From Pelolinea sp. (GTDB lineage: Bacteria > Chloroflexota > Anaerolineae > Anaerolineales > Anaerolineaceae), in assembly GCA_030692365.1 (NCBI GenBank), contig JAUYCC010000082.1:1-38138 (forward strand): a stretch of 38,138 nt of DNA, in the 5' to 3' direction. Shown one piece after another: positions 15,915 to 24,551 of the stretch. The notes below the pieces were generated by a model. The model did no database searches, was not told the origin of the DNA, and saw nothing but the letters and a program-made list of their open reading frames with translations. The position numbers and the translations under genes are program-made. The stretch's first letter is position 1. Each line of letters begins with the position of its first letter.

Positions 15915-17252
15915 TTGCTTTTTTGCGATCAGGTCGTGAATCAGCGCGCCAGTAACACGCCCTTTCACCAGGGTTCCCGGTGAGATCACCTCATCAAACA
16001 TTACCAAACCGTCAATCTCTGGCGCGTCACGGTATGACCTGCCGGCGGAGATGCCATCACCATTACCTTCAATTAGAACCTCAATGGTTTTTCCAATGAA
16101 TCCCTTATTAATTTCCAGTGAAATTTCTTCCTGTGTCGCAGCCAACCTTTGGATACGTTCTTGTTTTAATTCTGAGGAAATACTATCTTTGACATGATAA
16201 GCGCTTGTGCCTTCCTCATGGTAGTACGGGAAGATACCCACATGGTCAAATCGCATCTCAACCAAAAAATCTAACAGGTACTGGAATTCCGCCTCAGTCT
16301 CATCGGGGAAACCGACAATGAAGGTGGTGCGCAGGGCAACGTCCGGAATTGTGCTTCGGATTTTGGTAATTGTCTCTTTAACGACCTGAATGTCTGCAGG
16401 CCGGCGCATACGTTTGAGCACATTCGGATGCGCGTGCTGTAACGGAATATCCAGATATGGTAAAACCTGGCTTTGCTCAGCCATAACCTTGATCAGGTCA
16501 TCACTGACCGCGCCCGGAAATGTGTACATCACCCTCAACCACGGGACTTTTGGAACAGCATCTGTAAGTTCTTTCAATAATAACGGCAGGCCATCCCGCA
16601 TTCCCAGGTCGCGCCCATAAGCAGTTGAATCCTGCGCGATAAGGATGATTTCTTTTACATCCATTTCTTGCAGCAATACCGCATCATCCAGGATTGCCTG
16701 CAATGGACGGCTGACCATCGGTCCTTTAATGAGCGGGATAGCGCAAAACGCACAACCCCTGTCACAGCCGTCGGCAATCTTCAAATAAGCGCTTCCGCCT
16801 TGCGCGGACACCCGCGCTACCTTTTGGCTGCTTTCTTCAATAATGACAGCAGTATCGGGAAAATGCAGATAAGGGCTGGCAGGGTGCTGCCTGGTTTTTT
16901 CAACCACCCTGAGAATATCCGCCCAGCGGCGGGTGCCAAACGCAGCATTAAGACCTTCAACTTCATCCACCAACCGGTGTTTTTCCTTTTCACTCAAACA
17001 GCCTGCCGCAATTAGTATCTGACCATCCGGTTTGGCTGCGGCGAATTCCCGCAAGGTCCGCAAAGATTCTTCCCGCGCGGGAAGTATGAAGCCGCAGGTG
17101 TTGACAATGACAATGCCAGCGTTCTCCGGGATTTCACTTTCTTTATAGCCAGCAAGGATGAGCAGCTCTGCCATTGAACGCGAATCCACACTGTTCTTGG
17201 CACAGCCGAGAGATTCAATATAAAAACTATCAGCACTCATCCGGTTCTTCAT
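15912..17252 (-). CDS. ribosomal protein S12 methylthiotransferase RimO
   Basis: RimO adds a methylthio group to an Asp of ribosomal protein S12, using two iron-sulfur clusters and SAM. The 446-residue protein has the N-terminal UPF0004 domain with Cys17 (SLGCAKNSVDS), Cys53 (NTCGF) and Cys85 (AAGCLSE). The radical-SAM motif CDRGCAFC follows (Cys163, Cys167, Cys170), then a C-terminal TRAM-type domain. All six cluster Cys are present. Another ATG lies four codons downstream, and neither start has a clear ribosome binding site, so the exact start is uncertain. Confidence 0.93.
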   Translation of the reverse strand: MKNRMSADSFYIESLGCAKNSVDSRSMAELLILAGYKESEIPENAGIVIVNTCGFILPAREESLRTLREFAAAKPDGQILIAAGCLSEKEKHRLVDEVEGLNAAFGTRRWADILRVVEKTRQHPASPYLHFPDTAVIIEESSQKVARVSAQGGSAYLKIADGCDRGCAFCAIPLIKGPMVSRPLQAILDDAVLLQEMDVKEIILIAQDSTAYGRDLGMRDGLPLLLKELTDAVPKVPWLRVMYTFPGAVSDDLIKVMAEQSQVLPYLDIPLQHAHPNVLKRMRRPADIQVVKETITKIRSTIPDVALRTTFIVGFPDETEAEFQYLLDFLVEMRFDHVGIFPYYHEEGTSAYHVKDSISSELKQERIQRLAATQEEISLEINKGFIGKTIEVLIEGNGDGISAGRSYRDAPEIDGLVMFDEVISPGTLVKGRVTGALIHDLIAKKQ

Positions 17253-17380
17253 AAGTTGGCAAATTCTATCACTTCAGCGCTATATTTCCCTATTATGGAT
17301 GACATTTATAATTAGAACATTAAACCATTCCAATTGCAGGGTTGGATACGCTATAATTTCAGGCCAGGAGTAGAAACCTT

Positions 17381-18715
17381 ATGAGCGATATTTGTGTCAT
17401 CGGAACAGGATATGTTGGGCTGGTAACTGGTGTGTGTTTTGCGGACCTGGGCAACCGGGTTTACTGCCTTGACATTAATAAGGAACGCATCAATAAACTA
17501 CAACAGAATGTCATGCCCATTTATGAACCTGGTCTGGATGAAATCGTTGAACGCAACGTCAAAGCCGGGCGTCTGTTCTTCACTACCATTTACTCGGAAG
17601 CGCTTAAGAACGCTGAATTTGCCTTTATCGCAGTAGGCACTCCTTCAGGTGTTGATGGCGAAGCAGATTTGCAGTATGTGCGCAACGCCACCGAAAAGAT
17701 TGCCGAAGTGGTTGACCATGCTGTCATTGTAGTGAATAAATCAACGGTTCCGGTTGGTACTGGTGACTGGGTAGCGGAGATCATCTCCAAAAAGCGTGGT
17801 GAAAGAAAACTCGATTTTTCCGTGGTTTCTAACCCCGAATTCCTGCGCGAAGGCAGCGCCATTAGTGACTTTATGAATCCAGACCGGGTTGTGTTGGGTT
17901 CTCTGGAAAAAGCTGCTGCCGAGAAGGTGGCCACGCTTTATGCTTCCCTGCGCGCCCCCATTCTGATCACAGATTTGCGTACCGCGGAAATGATCAAGTA
18001 CGCATCCAATGCTTTTCTGGCTACGAGAATTTCATTTATCAATGAAATTGCCAATATCTGCGACGAACTTGGCGCAGATGTGCGCGAGGTAGCGGATGGT
18101 ATGGGTTTGGATAAACGCATCGGGCGCAGTTTCCTCGATGCCGGCCTTGGATGGGGCGGAAGCTGTTTCCCGAAAGACGTCAAAGCCCTGGCACATATGG
18201 CGGTGCTGCACAACACCCAGCCGCAGCTCTTGCAGGCCGTGATGGACATCAACCGCAATCAGCGCCGGCGGGTGGTTTACCACCTGCGCAAGGTATTGGG
18301 CAATTCTCTCTCGGATAAAGTGATTGGTATTTTGGGGTTGTCATTCAAACCCAATACGGATGATATGCGTGAAGCGCCGGCAGTTGAGATCATCCATTTA
18401 CTCGAAAATGAAGGCGCGAAGATCCAGGCATACGACCCCCAGGCCAGCGAAAACGCCAGGAAAGAGCTGCCGGGTATTATTTTATGCGATGACCCTTACA
18501 AAATGGCTGAAGGCGCTGACGCGCTGGTTTTGGCGACCGAATGGAATGAGTTTAAACAGCTTGATTTTGAGAGGATTTACCGCCTGATGCGCACCCCCGT
18601 GCTGGTGGACGGCCGAAACCTATGGGATAGCGCGCGCCTGCGTAAAATGGGATTCACCTATTTCGGCGTAGGCCAGGGCAACCACGCGGGACGGGCTGCC
18701 AATAAGGAAGGCTAG
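17381..18715 (+). CDS. UDP-glucose 6-dehydrogenase
   Basis: The enzyme oxidises UDP-glucose to UDP-glucuronate with two NAD+, supplying precursors for surface polysaccharides. The 444-residue protein has the NAD-binding GTGYVGL (residues 8-14), the block [11 protein letters not shown] (about 117-127), NPEFLREG (151-158) and the catalytic Cys262 in GGSCFPKD. Length is normal. AGGAG precedes the ATG. GDP-mannose dehydrogenase is a related possibility, but the sequence fits UDP-glucose dehydrogenase better. The stop overlaps the end of the convergent cyclase-like gene by 4 bases. Confidence 0.92.
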   Translation: MSDICVIGTGYVGLVTGVCFADLGNRVYCLDINKERINKLQQNVMPIYEPGLDEIVERNVKAGRLFFTTIYSEALKNAEFAFIAVGTPSGVDGEADLQYVRNATEKIAEVVDHAVIVVNKSTVPVGTGDWVAEIISKKRGERKLDFSVVSNPEFLREGSAISDFMNPDRVVLGSLEKAAAEKVATLYASLRAPILITDLRTAEMIKYASNAFLATRISFINEIANICDELGADVREVADGMGLDKRIGRSFLDAGLGWGGSCFPKDVKALAHMAVLHNTQPQLLQAVMDINRNQRRRVVYHLRKVLGNSLSDKVIGILGLSFKPNTDDMREAPAVEIIHLLENEGAKIQAYDPQASENARKELPGIILCDDPYKMAEGADALVLATEWNEFKQLDFERIYRLMRTPVLVDGRNLWDSARLRKMGFTYFGVGQGNHAGRAANKEG

Positions 18716-19713
18716 TTTTTCAGATTGCCGACTACTTCCAGCCCCACGTAACGACCGCTATCTTCAAAGACTTTTTGCCACACCCCTCTCTGCCGAATTG
18801 ATAACTCAAACTCAACTTCGGCAGATAAAGTTTCCGTGATCCGTTGGTCCATTTGTGAGACACTTGGCGCCTTAAGCGATCCTCCGCCAACACGTCTGGC
18901 GTGAATATGCAATTGCTTCTTGTTGTCAGCAATCCTCAGATCAACGTCACTGTCATTCACAGTTATTCTGTCGATCCGGGCGCCTGTGTAAGTCGCAAAT
19001 TTATATAAAGAACCATTCAGTAACAATCCGATAATAAATCCATTAAAAGATAAAGGACCCCAAGGGATAACCGCTATTGAAGCGGTCAGACTAATACCTG
19101 GTTGAGTGAAGTGATTACATTGGAGCCAGATCCATGCTTTCGGCATGGCTTTGCCCCAGTCCTTTTCAATGTATCCGCGACCTCCAGTAAAATCGGTTTT
19201 CCGGCCATTAAACCTCAGGCTGCCCTTTATTTCATGGTCAAGCGATACCACCCCATGATAGCATTCCATTCCCGGCACCCACGCGAACCAGCCCATAATG
19301 CCGGGTGAACGCCATGTCACCGGCCAGGGAGAGAGATTGTCGAATGTCAGGTCGCCACAAAGATCTAATTTGTCATTTTCAATCGCGAGGTGAATTTGCC
19401 TCGCTGAAAACTCATTCCTGCCAATTGACACATGAAAGTCCTTTTCATCCGGGACGAATTGAACATAAGGAAAGTTGATGTAATATGTCCTACAGTTGAT
19501 ACCATCCATCACTTGAATGAAACTGTGTGAGTCTTCAGGCTTTGCCCCGATATAAACACCAGGAATGATTGTCCAGCGTTGATCTCCTTCCGGATTAATC
19601 AGTTTGTAATACCAGCCCTCAAAAAATGGCCCGCGTCTTCCAAACCCGTGATAGCTATCAGGATTTAGAACGCCATTAAAATAATGATTTAAGTTGCTAA
19701 TGAATTTATCCAT
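18712..19713 (-). CDS. tocopherol cyclase-like protein
   Basis: The 333-residue protein matches the bacterial branch of the tocopherol cyclase (VTE1) family. The first part has [10 protein letters not shown] (about residues 29-38) and a proline/glycine-rich second block. The centre has [26 protein letters not shown] (about 177-202), the family signature that in plants surrounds the active-site cavity. Tocopherol itself is not expected here, so the substrate is likely another isoprenoid or lipid, or the fold is used differently. It lies 8 bases after the 4Fe-4S gene and shares its transcript. The convergent gene ugd overlaps by 4 bases at the stop codons. Confidence 0.8.
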   Translation of the reverse strand: MDKFISNLNHYFNGVLNPDSYHGFGRRGPFFEGWYYKLINPEGDQRWTIIPGVYIGAKPEDSHSFIQVMDGINCRTYYINFPYVQFVPDEKDFHVSIGRNEFSARQIHLAIENDKLDLCGDLTFDNLSPWPVTWRSPGIMGWFAWVPGMECYHGVVSLDHEIKGSLRFNGRKTDFTGGRGYIEKDWGKAMPKAWIWLQCNHFTQPGISLTASIAVIPWGPLSFNGFIIGLLLNGSLYKFATYTGARIDRITVNDSDVDLRIADNKKQLHIHARRVGGGSLKAPSVSQMDQRITETLSAEVEFELSIRQRGVWQKVFEDSGRYVGLEVVGNLKN

Positions 19714-19721
19714 CGGGTGAA

Positions 19722-20633
19722 TTAATTAATAATATTTGCCAACTTACCTATCTCCAACGGCGCTGGTTTGGATTCATCGCGCACCAACGACAAAGCCTCC
19801 TGCGCGCAATGGCTGACGCAAACACCACAGCCCATGCATAAACTCGTATCGCAAATGAGGTGTTCTTCCAATGAAAGTGCATGAAACTGGCAGATGTCAA
19901 CACATATTCCGCAACCGATACATTTTTCCTCATTAACCTCACTGATAAAACCTGAGGAAATGATCATCGGTATTCCATTTCGGTGAGCTTTCATCGCTCC
20001 GCAGCAGCACGCGCAGCAGTTGCAAATGGCATAAAAACGGTTGAGCACAGCATCTTTAAAAAAGGCGTGTGAAACATGACCGCGCTGTGCTTCCTGTTCC
20101 AAAATTTGTTGGGCTTCCGCTGAAGAAATCGCCCGGGACGTGCCTGGACTGTGCTCAAGAACAAAACTGGTGAATGGTTCGCCGACAATCAAACAAACAT
20201 CAATCGGTTGGCAGGGATGATCTATTCCTTTTCTGCACGGGCAATCAATCACAGTAATATGATCCGGATTTTTCAGAATGATATTCCGAGCTCTGTCAAA
20301 GGGAATGACCTGTTCGAGATTTTCCAGGCGGATCTCCTGGTTAATGCTGACAAGCTGCCGCGCTGTTTCAAGCGGCAGGACCTTGCCGTGATACTCATCG
20401 GCAAACCCGTTATCGGAATTTGTTTTTACATCTCTTTTTTGAAATTTCTCTAAAAATGAAACTACCTTTCCCAAGAAACCAGAAAGTTTTTTGGATAATG
20501 GATGATCTCCCTTACCCATCGAGATATAAAAATGAGTCCAACGCATATAAAAATAGCCATGGATAAGGTCAAAGAATGAATATTCTTTAGCAGAACGAGC
20601 TTCTTTAATAAATTCCCGGGTTGATCTTTTCAT
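19722..20633 (-). CDS. 4Fe-4S ferredoxin-type protein with extra Cys clusters
   Basis: The 303-residue protein has two C-terminal ferredoxin motifs, CIGCGICVDIC and CMGCGVCVSHC, which should hold two 4Fe-4S clusters. The middle carries further Cys clusters: DCPCRKG plus CQPIDVC near residues 129-146, and CNCCACCCGA near 205-214. Several families of anaerobic bacteria share this layout, but I do not know a tested function; electron transfer is implied. The N-terminus is basic and amphipathic without a signal peptide. It is the first gene of a two-gene unit with the cyclase-like protein. No Shine-Dalgarno is evident. Confidence 0.8.
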   Translation of the reverse strand: MKRSTREFIKEARSAKEYSFFDLIHGYFYMRWTHFYISMGKGDHPLSKKLSGFLGKVVSFLEKFQKRDVKTNSDNGFADEYHGKVLPLETARQLVSINQEIRLENLEQVIPFDRARNIILKNPDHITVIDCPCRKGIDHPCQPIDVCLIVGEPFTSFVLEHSPGTSRAISSAEAQQILEQEAQRGHVSHAFFKDAVLNRFYAICNCCACCCGAMKAHRNGIPMIISSGFISEVNEEKCIGCGICVDICQFHALSLEEHLICDTSLCMGCGVCVSHCAQEALSLVRDESKPAPLEIGKLANIIN

Positions 20634-20756
20634 TGTTTTTTTGAGAAAATTTCAATATGATAAACACATAGAAATCCTGACAGTTATTGATTCTACAATA
20701 ATGAATTCTTGCTATACTAACAATTGAGAGAAATTTTCTTTGAGTGAGGGAAGCAA

Positions 20757-21260
20757 ATGAAATCTATTCGAAATATTAAAGTCAGGCAACTGGTTGACTG
20801 GAAGGCCGCGCTGATCGCCGGGTTGGTGGGCGGATTGGTGTCTCTGGCAACCAATATATTTCTATCGTCCCGGTTACTGGATAGCCCGTGGCTGCTCATC
20901 CGGATCATCGCGTCCATTCTGATGGGAGAGGGGGTCCTTCCTCCACCCGCTGATTTTAGCTGGCCGGTTTTTCTGACTTCCTTATTTATCCACTTGCTAT
21001 TGTCAATCCTTTTTGCGGGGCTGATCGCCATCGTTGTGCACCAATGGGGAATTATTATCAGTTTCATCGGCGGGGCATTGATGGGATTAGCCTTTTATGC
21101 CATCGCATTTTATACCTTCTCAATGCTTTTCCCCTGGTTCTACACATTCCGCAGCTGGATCTTCCTGGTGATGTACATCCTTTACGGCGCTTTCACCGGT
21201 AGCGTATATGAACTACTTGAGGTTGAGAAGTATGTAGAAATAAAAGAGGGAGGTGCATAA
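20757..21260 (+). CDS. membrane protein, four predicted spans
   Basis: The 167-residue protein has about four hydrophobic spans and a short charged C-terminus. The layout and the GLVGGLVSLATN start recall YagU/DUF1440-like proteins, but the match is loose and I do not assign a family. GAGGGAAGC precedes the ATG at good spacing. Its stop TAA overlaps the ATG of the M48 protease gene (TAATG), so the two are co-translated and possibly act together in the membrane. Confidence 0.75.
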   Translation: MKSIRNIKVRQLVDWKAALIAGLVGGLVSLATNIFLSSRLLDSPWLLIRIIASILMGEGVLPPPADFSWPVFLTSLFIHLLLSILFAGLIAIVVHQWGIIISFIGGALMGLAFYAIAFYTFSMLFPWFYTFRSWIFLVMYILYGAFTGSVYELLEVEKYVEIKEGGA

Positions 21261-22117
21261 TGTACGGAAATAATTCTTCCCGCAGCCGGTTATATCCCCA
21301 GCAGCAGCGCAGCGGGGGCTGCCTGCGCATCGGCATTGCTCTGGCGGTAGCGGCCTTTGCGATCATTTCTTTTTTGGGCTCCAAAGTCTATAACCCTGTC
21401 ACCGGGCAGGATCAATACATATCCATCACTCAGGAACAGGAAATCGCGCTGGGCATCCAGGCCGCGCCTGAAATGGAAGCCCAGTTTGGCGGGCTGGAAC
21501 CTGATGAGGATTATCAAACCATTGTTCAATACGTCGGAAATAACATTATTAAAAACAGTGAGGCTGCCCAATCTGGTTATCCATTCGAATTTCATGTGTT
21601 GGCTGATCAGCAAACCGTTAATGCGTTTGCTCTGCCTGGCGGTCAGGTGTATATCACCCGGGCATTGGTGGATAAATTGGAAACTGAAGGGCAAGTATCA
21701 GGTGTCCTCTCCCATGAGATCATGCATGTACTTGCGCGCCATAGCGCGGAACAAATTGCTCAATCACAATTGGCAGAAGGGCTAACTGGCGCGCTTGTTT
21801 TGGCAACCTATGACCCCAATGACCCAAGTTCCATGCGCACTGCGCAGGTTGCCTTGCTTATCAGCCAATTGGTACAGATGAAATTCGGCCGGGACGATGA
21901 GATTGCCGCCGATACTTTTGGCGTTGACCTGATGTCTCAGGCTGGTTACGATCCCAACCAGATGGTTTCTGTGATGAAAATCCTGGAAGCGTCCAGCACT
22001 GGAGCACCCATTGAATTTTTCAGCACGCATCCCAGCCCGGAAAATCGAATCGGGCGCATAGCTGCGGCCATCACCGAAAAATATCCAAACGGCGTTCCAA
22101 GCGGGATGATCCAGTAA
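21260..22117 (+). CDS. M48-family metalloprotease, membrane anchored
   Basis: The protein has 285 residues. After a short N-terminal tail there is one hydrophobic span (about residues 23-40), then the protease domain. The zinc motif is HEIMH (His152, Glu153, His156), and the third zinc ligand is Glu214 in DEIAADTFG. LPGGQVYI (about 125-132) is typical of peptidase M48 of the BepA/Oma1/YcaL type. It probably works at the outer face of the cytoplasmic membrane in protein quality control. Translation is coupled to the preceding membrane protein. Confidence 0.9.
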   Translation: MYGNNSSRSRLYPQQQRSGGCLRIGIALAVAAFAIISFLGSKVYNPVTGQDQYISITQEQEIALGIQAAPEMEAQFGGLEPDEDYQTIVQYVGNNIIKNSEAAQSGYPFEFHVLADQQTVNAFALPGGQVYITRALVDKLETEGQVSGVLSHEIMHVLARHSAEQIAQSQLAEGLTGALVLATYDPNDPSSMRTAQVALLISQLVQMKFGRDDEIAADTFGVDLMSQAGYDPNQMVSVMKILEASSTGAPIEFFSTHPSPENRIGRIAAAITEKYPNGVPSGMIQ

Positions 22118-22160
22118 CAGGTAATACCTTTACCATCCTTTTTCTGAATTTTTACCTGTT
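22116..22160 (+). other. inverted repeat after the M48 gene
   Basis: AACAGGTAA (22116-22124, overlapping the stop codon) and TTACCTGTT (22152-22160) are perfect 9-bp inverted arms with a 27-base T-rich loop. No T run follows the 3' arm, so it is a poor terminator; it may protect the mRNA 3' end. Confidence 0.45.
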
Positions 22161-22266
22161 TAAGTGATTCAGATCAACGAACTTGTCATATCGCGCAAGT
22201 GTTAATCTCAATGATAGAATATGCACGTTTGCTAATCATTTATTCATTTAATTAAAGGATTCATTT

Positions 22267-23628
22267 ATGGAAATTACGATCGAAGCAAAACAGAAAAAAC
22301 GCGCGCAGTGGGCATGGTACCTGTATGATTTTGGTAACTCCGCCTATGCCGCGGTCGTCCTTCTGGCTGTTTACGCGGCTTATTTCAAACAATCCGTGGT
22401 TGGCACTGCCCAGGGCTCCGCGCTCTGGGGTCTTTCACTGACCATTTCCATGCTTGTCGTAGCGGTTATTTCACCATTTCTGGGCGCTTTGGCAGATTAT
22501 TCCGGAAGGAAGAAAGTGCTGCTGTTTGTCATGACCGCGATCTCGGTTGTATTTACCGGGCTGCTTTTCCTCGTCCAGAAAGGCGATATTCTACTGGGTA
22601 TGGCTTTATTCATACTTGCTGAAATCGGTTATCGCAGCGGCCAGGTTTTCTACAACTCGCTGCTGGTGGACATCGCGGATGAAAAAGAAATCGCCAAGGT
22701 TTCCGGCAATGGATGGGCTTTTGGGTCAATTGGCGGAATCGTCTGCCTGCTGATTGTTTTGGTTTTGATCCAAATGAATCCGGGCAACACCACCGTGGTC
22801 AGGCTTTCCATGCTGATCACGGCTGTTTTCTTCGCGATTTTTTCTATTCCGGCATTCCTGTTTATTAAAGAACCACACCGCCCACAGAAAAAGAACGGTA
22901 AAAGTCTGTTCAAAGTTGCGGTTGAGCGGTTGTCCAAGACAATTAAGTCGGTAATGCATTTCAAGGAATTTCTGAAGTTCATGATCGCTCTGCTCATCTA
23001 CAATGACGGCATCATTGCTGCTCTGGATTTCGCCGCCATCATCGGCGCTGTCATCTTTGGCGTGACCACTATAGAACTGATCATCTTTGTCATCATCGTG
23101 CAAATCACCAACGTCATTGGCGCCTTTTTCTATGGCCGTTTGGGAGAGAAGATCGGGCTCAAGAACGCTCTGGTAAATTCGTTGGTGGTTATGCTCATCT
23201 CTGTCATTGGTATGCTGTTTGTCCCCAACAAAATGGGTTACTTCATTGTCGGTTCACTCGCCGGCTTTGCCATGGCGGGCGTGCAATCCCTTGACCGCAC
23301 TCTTGTCAGCGTCTTTGCGCCCAAAAATCGCAACGCGGAATTCTACGGCTTTTTCTCCCTGGCTGGCCGAACATCATCCATCATCGGCCCAGGCGTCATG
23401 GGAGTCGCGGCTACCGGTATTTCAGCCTGGATTTTGAATTTCCTGGTAAAGAACAATCTGGCAATTGCCACAGACCCGAACGCCATGCTGGTAGCCGAAA
23501 AGATCGGCCACCGCTTCGCAATTGTCACCCTGGTCTTCTTCCTGCTGGTTGGTATTATGCCGCTGCTCTTCGTTAATGAGGAAGAAGGCCGCAAAGCCGC
23601 GAAGCTTAGCGAAGAAATTGAAGGATAG
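22267..23628 (+). CDS. MFS transporter, Atg22/UMF1 type
   Basis: The 453-residue protein has about twelve spans and the UMF1/Atg22 opening QWAWYLYDFGNSAYAAVV (about residues 14-31). The loop LADYSGRKK after span 2 is the MFS signature. Yeast Atg22 exports amino acids from the vacuole; bacterial homologues have no firm substrate. AAAGGA lies about eight bases before the ATG. A plsC-like gene begins 11 bases after the stop. Confidence 0.87.
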   Translation: MEITIEAKQKKRAQWAWYLYDFGNSAYAAVVLLAVYAAYFKQSVVGTAQGSALWGLSLTISMLVVAVISPFLGALADYSGRKKVLLFVMTAISVVFTGLLFLVQKGDILLGMALFILAEIGYRSGQVFYNSLLVDIADEKEIAKVSGNGWAFGSIGGIVCLLIVLVLIQMNPGNTTVVRLSMLITAVFFAIFSIPAFLFIKEPHRPQKKNGKSLFKVAVERLSKTIKSVMHFKEFLKFMIALLIYNDGIIAALDFAAIIGAVIFGVTTIELIIFVIIVQITNVIGAFFYGRLGEKIGLKNALVNSLVVMLISVIGMLFVPNKMGYFIVGSLAGFAMAGVQSLDRTLVSVFAPKNRNAEFYGFFSLAGRTSSIIGPGVMGVAATGISAWILNFLVKNNLAIATDPNAMLVAEKIGHRFAIVTLVFFLLVGIMPLLFVNEEEGRKAAKLSEEIEG

Positions 23629-23639
23629 TTTTACATCTA

Positions 23640-24410
23640 ATGGCTGAATCAGCTGCTCTCGATCCGGCATATCGCCCAAACAGGCCGCTCAGGCGGGTGA
23701 TGCAATTCCTCGCCCGCCTTGCACTGCGCGGGCTGATGGACCTTGAGATTGAAGGAAAAGAGAATTTCCCAAAATCCGGACCGCTCATAATGGTAGGCAA
23801 CCACTTCAGCTTTCTTGACCCGGTCGCGTTTGTCAGCCTGGCACCCTGGCCGCTGGATTTCGTTGGCGGCGCGGTTACCCCACATGCTCCCGGAATCGTG
23901 CGCTTCATTCCGCGCCTGTGGGGATATCTGCCCGTTTACCGCGGCACAGGGTCAACTTACGCGTTGAAAGAAGCACGGAAAATACTGAATAAGGGCGGCG
24001 TTTTGGGTATTTTCCCCGAAGGCGGCTCATGGGCGCAAATCCTGCGCCCTGCCCGGCCAGGTGCCGCGCTGCTGACCGCCCAGACCGGCGCTCCCATTCT
24101 TCCTGTCGGGCTCACAGGTCTGCCAAAAGTATTTCCAGCATTACGCAACCTCAAACGCGCGGAAGTAAAATTCAGAATTGGCAAACCATTCGGACCGTTC
24201 AAGATTTTCGGCAGCCGGTATGAGCAGCGCAGACAATTGGATGAGATCGGGCACGAGATCATGAAAAAGATCGCAGACCTGATTCCCCCCGAAGAAGGCG
24301 GGCTTTACTCCAATGATCCCCAAGTCCGGGAAGCCGCCAAGGGCTCCGAGTTCTACCCCTGGGAAGGGCTGCGCGAGGGCGAGGATAACGACAAGTACCC
24401 CGCGGCATAA
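23640..24410 (+). CDS. 1-acylglycerol-3-phosphate acyltransferase (PlsC-like)
   Basis: PlsC adds the second acyl chain during phosphatidic acid synthesis. The 256-residue protein carries the catalytic NHFSFLD (H-x4-D: His55, Asp60) and the glycerol-phosphate-binding FPEGGS (residues 125-130), in the right order and spacing. It lacks an obvious N-terminal membrane span and probably sits on the inner face of the membrane. It follows the UMF1-type gene by 11 bases and is likely in its operon. Some members of this fold act on other acyl acceptors. Confidence 0.88.
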   Translation: MAESAALDPAYRPNRPLRRVMQFLARLALRGLMDLEIEGKENFPKSGPLIMVGNHFSFLDPVAFVSLAPWPLDFVGGAVTPHAPGIVRFIPRLWGYLPVYRGTGSTYALKEARKILNKGGVLGIFPEGGSWAQILRPARPGAALLTAQTGAPILPVGLTGLPKVFPALRNLKRAEVKFRIGKPFGPFKIFGSRYEQRRQLDEIGHEIMKKIADLIPPEEGGLYSNDPQVREAAKGSEFYPWEGLREGEDNDKYPAA

Positions 24411-24471
24411 GCTTTATAAAAAGTAACCTGAGAATCTCCCATTTTCGCGTAATTAGGGGATTTCAATATTC

Positions 24472-24499
24472 TTTTGAAAAAACCTCTAAATGTTATAAT
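24472..24499 (+). promoter_or_regulatory. candidate promoter of uvrA
   Basis: TATAAT at 24494-24499 is a perfect -10. The best -35 is TTTTGA (24472-24477) at 16 bases, which is poor. No complete SOS-type palindrome is visible, although a GTTC half-site lies near 24530. Confidence 0.4.
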
Positions 24500-24551
24500 T
24501 ACCAGTTGCACTCCATAATTAGGTATTATGTTCTAGTTTGAAAGGAATTGG

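Noticed and set aside
24520-24540. SOS (LexA) box ahead of uvrA
   Set aside because: Only a single GTTC half-site is present; no GAAC-N4-GTTC or similar palindrome is found.
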